Source of the DNA: Ypsolopha sequella
Taxonomy: Eukaryota > Arthropoda > Insecta > Lepidoptera > Ypsolophidae
DNA: 64,000 nt
Reading direction: 5' to 3'
Assembly (NCBI GenBank): GCA_934047225.1
Contig: OW203988.1
Span: 5,552,229-5,616,228, forward strand
Of the stretch, positions 57,564 through 64,000 are shown piece after piece. Position numbers and translations under genes: made by a program. Below the pieces are notes generated by a model. That model was given only the letters and a program-made list of their open reading frames with translations. It was not told where the DNA came from and searched no databases. Position 1 is the stretch's first letter; the number at the start of each line of letters is the position of its first letter.

Positions 57564-57737
57564 ACAGCACTTTTATCTCACGACCGCGGGTCAGACTTGT
57601 TTGTATTAGTGCGTCACTAATACGTTGCCAAATTGAGTGTTATTGCGTAGCTCCAACGGTCACGCACACTTCAGCAACGTATACGTGCACGGTCTACTAC
57701 AACCAAGCCTGACCCGCCGTCGTGAGATAAAGTACAG
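57564..57737. mobile_element. Foldback MITE
   Basis: TTATCTCACGACCGCGGGTC at the left pairs with GACCCGCCGTCGTGAGATAA at the right, about 170 bp overall. It contains CACTAATACG-type inner repeats. Confidence 0.8.
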
Positions 57738-58627
57738 TACTCCCAAAGATATAATGCGCATAGAAATCTATAGCCAAGTGACCGGACCTAACACGTCACC
57801 TTATTGATTGTATAGAAAGTGTAAGGAAATACGAACGTTACCGAACAGTGGCGAAGATTTGTATGCGCAATAAATTTTAGGTAGTGCACATTATTTGTAT
57901 TGGTACATTTGGTACATTGTTTTTAGCTTCATACTTACTACATATTCCGTAGAAAAAGTGGGGATAGCAAACAGTAAAATTACCTTGCGAAAAAATCAGA
58001 TTTTGACAGCACTAAAGCCTTCGGAATCAGCTTGACTAGCTAATCAAACACTTAGGCTAGAAGAGACCATACTACAATATGTTATCAACTCTTGAAAGTT
58101 GTAAATAAGTAATATTTAAATGTGTGAATTTGGAGAGTTTTAACGAAGAGTCCACCTATTTTGTAAATACGTAAGTTTTTTACATTTAATTTAGGATTTG
58201 ACATAGACATTTTTAAGGCAAAGCTTTATTTAGTTAAGAGGTAGTAATTGCCATAAATATTGTTTTAAATGCGTGTTATTAGTCTGCAGTGTGTTTTGTG
58301 AATTAAAAAAAAAGAATGGGCTCTATTTAAATGATTCTTAACCCTTTACAGCTCAAGTTTACATACAGGATGCTTTTCGTGTTAGAGAATAAGTTTGAAT
58401 AACTTATTTGGTTCGACAAAATTTGCCATATTTGACGTATACTTGGCTCGTATATTATTTAATAATTACTCTTTACATTCCAATTTGTGATAGGTTTTCA
58501 TTTTCTGACCACTTTTAATATTACAGTAGAGATTGTTCAATAATGAAATATAAATATTTTATTGCAAAATTCGAATTTGTTTTCTTTGAATTTATTTATA
58601 TACCTAAACTGTGATTTTTAATTTCGT

Positions 58628-58740
58628 AGAAATTAAACAGTTCAAGGAAAGGGATGGAACTGTGCAAGTAAGCGAGATGAACTGTATCGTTTCTCCTTTA
58701 CTAGCACAGCGCCATCCCTTTCCCTGTAATGTCAGAATTC
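58628..58740. repeat. Small foldback element
   Basis: AGGAAAGGGATGGAACTGTG pairs with GCACAGCGCCATCCCTTTCC, about 110 bp. The region between 57740 and 58627 shows nothing else recognisable. Confidence 0.7.
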
Positions 58741-59182
58741 TACTGAATGAAAAATCAGAGTTTATGTACATTTAACAATCTGTATGTGAGGCACAGGTGT
58801 TATATAGCTCTCTCAAGTGGGAGCGGGAGAGGTGTTCTACTGAGGTAATATATGCATTTCAACTTTGGCAACTCAGGAGTCAACATGACCTCTTGAAAAA
58901 AATTAGGCGTTTTATATTAAACCAGCTTTTGCGCGGTCTGCGTTGACCTCCTAATACGTATCTCAGTGTACAGCACCTTGTAGTATACGTTATGGTGTAT
59001 AAAAATTCCACTTTTTTCGAATTAATTTTTATAATTCAACAAAAAATATATATTAAAATAAAATAAAATCTTTTATTTTGGATAACTCAGAATCCACAGC
59101 ATATTAGTAAGATATGATATTAGGTTAGTAACACCGTGAATGAGTTGCCAAGACGAGGTCCTCAGAAGTAAGACAGTAACAC

Positions 59183-59482
59183 CGATTCGGCGCAACACAA
59201 CTTGACTTAATTGACAGGACTAAACTTAATTTAAGTGTTCTGTCCTTTTCTTTCTGTATCGAAAAGACAAAGACGGGACGCTCAAAATAAGGTTAGTCTT
59301 GTCAGTTGTGTTGCGCCGAATCGACACAAGTACGTAACACCGATGCGGCGCAACACAACTTCGACTTAATTGACAGGACTAAACTTAATTTAAGTGTTCT
59401 GTCCTTTTCTTTCTGTATCGAAAAGATAAAGATGGGACGCTCAAAATAAGGTTAGTCTTGTCAGTTGTGTTGCGCCGAATCG
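59183..59482. mobile_element. Tandem pair of a 141-bp foldback MITE
   Basis: Copies at 59183-59323 and 59341-59482, each with inverted ends CGATTCGGCGCAACACAACT and its inverse. They are nearly identical and separated by 17 bp. The centre carries a second small inverted repeat (ACTTAATTGACAGGAC..). Confidence 0.93.
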
Positions 59483-59624
59483 ACACAATTGTGAGATCTA
59501 TGTCCCTCGAAAAGAGGTACCTACTCAAAACGGTCACGCAGATACAGAGGTGCAGAAGGGCTCGTGAGAATATTGAAAAGAGCGAAAGAGCGCACAATAT
59601 GTGGAAATTCTATATTGGGACCAT

Positions 59625-59649
59625 GGTTTTTTTTTTTTTTTTTTTTTTG
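59625..59649. repeat. Poly-T run
   Basis: About 24 T in a row, as expected for the reverse-strand tail of a retroposon or a slippage-prone run. Confidence 0.8.
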
Positions 59650-59764
59650 TGTTGATCTTTTTTGCTGTCGGCCTTTTGGCCTTTTCAGCTTTACCTTGAA
59701 GAGGGGGACAGAGAGTACCCAACCTCTGTAAAAGTGGGACCATGGAATTAATATATGTACTACT

Positions 59765-61080
59765 ACGTACATACTAATTTTGGGACACGTGTTCATATTT
59801 GCGCAGTCCAAAAATAAACTGGATGGCCAAGTTTTGGAGGCGTTCTAGTTTACTAAAGTAACTCTTCATTTGCATCCAGAGAGCAGACATCGGCATAGTA
59901 GGAGTATCTAGTGTTTGCGCAAGAGTTACCTTAGTTCGGAACGGTAAGAATCGCTGCAGACGCTTAAGGTGGGCCATCCGGCTCAGCTGCCATATAAACG
60001 CTTTAGGTTTTGTGACGTCCTGATGGCTTTGATCTCAATGACGCTTTGCACACATCTTTATATATGGTTCCCTTACCACCCACACCGCACTCTGACCCAT
60101 CCCCCGTCAAGATGGCAAGATAGGTATTCAAAAAGCGCCGAATTTGTGAAATGAGCACACCATGATAGGTTACAGTTAAATATGACACCGAGATTTTTAA
60201 CATTATCAGCGTATACAACGGGCGTGCTGTTAGAAAAGCCCTTCGAAAAAGATATTTCATTAAGCGAATTGGTCATTTATTTGCTGCCAATTATACTTTT
60301 CGAGACTTTTCGGGTTCACTAAAAGTCCAAATTAATCAGCCCATCTAATGTTGTCTAGGTTTTCATTCATGTCAAAAATTGCGGTTTCGACTTCAGCTAA
60401 AAGTTGCAGATCATCGGCATAAAGAGTGTAGTTGCAAGAAAGTACTTCGGATATAGAATTTATAAATATGGAAAAGAGAAGAGGAGAGAACACGCCACCC
60501 TGAGGAACACCAGCAAAAAGTAGGCGCCACTCCGAGGTAACCTTGTCCTAGCGTATGCACTGCTGGCGACGTCTAAGATAAATATCAAACCATTTTATAA
60601 CAAGTGGAGATACGTTAAGAGAACTGAGTATACTAAGAAGCACGTCAAAGTCAACACAGTTAAATGCATTGCTGAAGTCTAAAAGCGTTAGAATTGTTAA
60701 TTTTATTTTTTTGTTATCTATGGCATGTTTTAAGCAGTCTTACTTTTAGCAGGGCCGTTACCGTACTGTGACCAAGGTTGAAACTGATTCAACAAGCCGT
60801 TAGTTGTTAGATAGGACGAAAGCTGGTTATGCACGATGGATTCTTGGACTTTGGAGAGGATATGTAGAATGGAAATAGGGTGATAGTCTAAAAAAGGGAC
60901 TGGTTTTGTGGTTATGGGTAGAGGAATAACGAGCGCACGTTTCCATGACGACGGGAATGAACCGGTCACAAGGGAGTAATTAATAAAGTCGGCGATATAG
61001 GTAATAATTCATCAAGGACGAGTAAAATCATTTGTGAAGAAATATCGTCACCTACAGCTTTAGAAGATATTGTCAATGTT
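59765..61080 (-). pseudogene. Decayed Jockey-like LINE reverse transcriptase
   Basis: Minus-strand frames, broken several times, read in order FPSSWKRALVIPLP, a fingers/palm region, YTLYADDLQLL with the catalytic YADD (near 60400-60425), VKNLGVIFNCNLSW and LKRLQRFLPFRTK, KLERLQNLAIQFIFGLRKY. The endonuclease and the 3' end are missing. The likeness to Jockey-clade RT is clear; the element is dead. Confidence 0.88.
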
Positions 61081-61309
61081 GTTTTCTTAATGTCACATCC
61101 TGTTACATAACAGATTTAAAAATAAAGTGTCACTTAATAAATAAAGTATTTAAAAATAAAGCCTCTACCACGGCAAATAATTATAATTTGAAACTGAACC
61201 CTAAATCATTATGGTAAATAACAACGAAATGAAAGGGAGATCCCGTTACAAAGTATCAAAGGTTTTCACAGTTGGTACACCCGCTTTTTACTGACGGTTA
61301 TTACCTCAG

Positions 61310-61510
61310 AATAAGGATTCCTTATTCTGAGGTTATTACGGTCCAAACATGATGATATCGCTGTACTTCGGGCACAAATGGACGAACAGCCTAACGTGCC
61401 TTCCGAAGCACGCAGACCGAACAATGTGCACAGTGGGGATTGAACTCAACACCTCTGGGTTAGCAAACCAGCGCTCTACTATACGTCTCAGCCACAAGGG
61501 CGATCAGTAA
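61310..61510 (-). mobile_element. tRNA-derived SINE
   Basis: The minus strand starts CCCTTGTGGCTGAGACGTAT and has GTTGAGTTCAATCCCCACTG as B box, then GTTCGGTCTGCGTGCTTCGG and the shared body TTTGTGCCCGAAGTAC. Same family as 41735-42010. Confidence 0.75.
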
Positions 61511-61579
61511 AAAATAATATCCCAATTTAACTTTTTTTCGTGATACGTTTTATACAGACGGCTTCTTAAAAGTCAATTT

Positions 61580-62065
61580 TTTTAGGGTTCCGTACCCGAC
61601 GGGTGCCAAACAGGACCCTATTACTAAGCCTCCGCTGTCTGTCCGTCTGTGACAGGGGTCTACAGTTTCAGCTTTTATAGGTAGCCAGTTTAAATTTTTA
61701 CAGAATATGTATTACCGTGGCCTTTTATCAACCACGGACGGTAAATGATTAAAAAAAAATTAAGCCCAAGGTTTCCATACAAGAATTAACCACGAAAAAG
61801 TAGATTTTTTTTAACGTTATTTGTTTCTGCTCTATCTAGAATATCTAGATTGTTGTACATTTATGCTGAAGTAAAACAACAAATTATAAAAACTAGGGTC
61901 CCGCACCCAGAGGGTGCCGAATTGTTTGTCAGGCGCTACCGTTTTAGCGCCTTGTTTTTGCTATGGCATCTGGTACCAAAATTATTTTAGGGACCCGTAT
62001 CCCTATTTTTAGTGGTACGGAACCCTGCGTACGCGAGTCCGACTCGCACTTGACCGGTTTTTTGT
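61580..62065. repeat. Pieces of the AGGGTTCCGTAC dispersed element
   Basis: AGGGTTCCGTACCCGACGGG with GTCTGTCCGTCTGTGACAG at 61585-61665, and AGGGTCCCGCACCCAGAGGG to GGTACGGAACCCTGCG at 61895-62030. Same family as 16931-17225. Confidence 0.6.
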
Positions 62066-62069
62066 ATAT

Positions 62070-64000
62070 CTCATCTTGTAATGCAATGCAAGTTGATAAT
62101 AATAACAGCACACCAAAAATAGGCATAGGCATTTGGGCAATTGGGGGGCACGCACCCCCCTCCCCCCAGAAAAATTGATCAAATATATTAAAGCTTCAAC
62201 CAACATTAATGTGTGATTTAAGGAAATTTCTTATTTTATGTGGTGAATGACTTTCGATTCTTATGGAAATTCCATTTTAATAAACCATAATTTTTAACAA
62301 AACTAAATTTGTGTCGGCCTGGCCCGTACCATAATAAAACCCTGGCTACGCCAATGAAAATAAGGATTTTTAAAATCACACGTCATTGTTACTTTATACT
62401 GTGTCATTGTCAAGTGAAGAAAACTCAAAAGTTAACTTTATCTATTTATTCATCAACATACATAATAATATATCTACATTTGCACAAATAGTATATTTTA
62501 ACTTGGAATTACATCAGTTAAATGATACTTAGGACTGATATAATACTTTTTCAAACGTTTTGTTCCAAGTTTCATGTACTCGACTCGTGCCTAGACATCT
62601 GATCGTTTCTATATGTAACTATGGCCATTTATTTATAAACAACTCTTCTAGTCAATGTTCTAGGATATGAATTTACAGTAACAATAAATAGTGTGTCCAT
62701 AAATTACAGAAAAGCGAACTAATATTTACAAATTGCAAGTAAAAATGTAACTCTCAAATACATTTAAGTAAATTAATTTATGATAACATGAGAACAGTAG
62801 AATTTAAAACACATCGAATTATGATTTTACTGGAACCGGAATAATATTATGTACACATCTTTGAATATGGGCAGTTGTATAGAGGCTGATTACATTTATT
62901 AATGACTGAGTTAAGTAAGGTTTCATGGAATGTTTAAGCCTAAATGGCTGGATATTACATCAAATCCATTACACTGTCAAGGCAAAAATGTTTAGGGACA
63001 CTCAATAATTTTGATACCAATGTTCCACTAGCCAACTGATTAATATTTATTAAAAAAAAATTTTAATTAGAAAGTTGTACACTCCAATACAATCTCAGCC
63101 AGGTTAAAAGGATATCATAGTTTTAGCGCAAAATGCAGCAATCAAATCTCGATTTTAATAATTCTTTGTGCTCTCAAAATATCCTTTATGTGGCCTTAAG
63201 GTTTAGTTTTGGCGCTAAAACCAGACAGCAGGTTATTTATTATAGTATAAAACAAAGTATTACTCAGCACACATCAACAGTAAGTGTATATTACAAAAGT
63301 GAATAAGTCCAACACTGTATCACTTATACTATAATGAAGATTTCAAGCAATTACGACTCTTGATATATTTTATGTTTCAAGCACTGGTCTGTGTTGTTTC
63401 CACAAGAATGGTCAAGGCGGGGGCGCTATCCAGTGCTGTACACACTGTAACAAAGACAATATTTATAAAATAGCACAAGCAAGTATAGTTACCAATATAA
63501 TAAGAGTGTCCTAAATCCGTCACAATCGTCTCATCCCCAAATATTTTTAAGCATTATAAGAAAATCAATCAATATTTTTATTCTCTGAAAAATTGTAAAC
63601 TAGAAGTCCACCACAAAGGACCATGCTCATTCAACATTAGCCATCTCCTGGTACGACTGGTCAAAGAGTTTTATAAACATTAGTCAGCTGGAAACCCCTC
63701 ATTGTTTGACCAAATGAAAAAGTGTTAAGTTTAGTCTTGTGACACCATTGTCAAGTAAAGGATTGTGTAATAACAAGCATATGTAGCACAAGTCATGTGG
63801 TTTCTATCACCACTAAATTATTTTATCCCATATTGACTTGAGTGATGATTTATTGATAAGCGTTTGATAAGTGATACTGACCTTCATAAAAAGGTACCTA
63901 TAAAAAATAAAATCCAACTTACTCTTAACTTCAAATGCTTTCCCTCCTTTTTTAAGTTACTGGTTACCCATCCTGACTTTAGATGTCATATAAATGCCAA
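62070..64000. other. Region without recognised genes
   Basis: AT-rich. There is a decayed GC-rich repeat piece at 62130-62175 (GGGGGGCACGCACCCCCC). No exon-like open frames, RNA genes or clear repeats beyond that. It could include the 3' UTR of a converging neighbour. Confidence 0.5.

Overview
The window looks like lepidopteran nuclear DNA: AT-rich, with GC-richer short exons separated by introns full of small transposon remnants of kinds typical of moths and butterflies (Lep1-like Helitron ends, tRNA-derived SINEs, foldback MITEs, and tails of a LINE whose reverse transcriptase ends in a WTDD...VQQW motif). The species cannot be told from the sequence.

Positions 1-10455 hold a nearly complete BEL/Pao LTR retrotransposon on the minus strand. 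Its left LTR is cut by the window edge. The two LTRs look identical by eye over the shared 1481 bp. One long Gag-protease-RT-RNase H-integrase frame (7712 down to 1641) is broken by a single in-frame TAA inside the RT domain. The element lies antisense in an intron of the host gene.

Positions 10664-56590 hold the 3' part of starry night/flamingo (stan; Celsr family), the seven-pass atypical cadherin of planar cell polarity, on the plus strand. I placed 42 coding exons (2565 codons plus stop) by GT-AG borders. The codon phase matches at every junction, so the open frame is continuous. In order it encodes the last cadherin repeats, a membrane-proximal region, EGF repeats, two laminin G domains, a laminin-type EGF, a hormone receptor domain, a GAIN domain with an intact GPS cleavage motif, seven membrane segments and a long cytoplasmic tail ending in a PDZ-binding motif. 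The N-terminal part of the gene lies left of the window.

The introns carry Helitron, hAT-type and foldback MITEs, SINE and LINE fragments, tandem repeats, and four partial copies of stan exons. Each exon copy sits in the intron just downstream of its source exon. One intron has an element with five perfect AACCGGTT motifs, the Grainyhead consensus.

Positions 56591-64000 are the stan 3' UTR and intergenic DNA. They hold foldback elements, a tandem MITE pair, a decayed Jockey-like reverse transcriptase on the minus strand and a SINE. The last 1.5 kb shows no recognisable feature.
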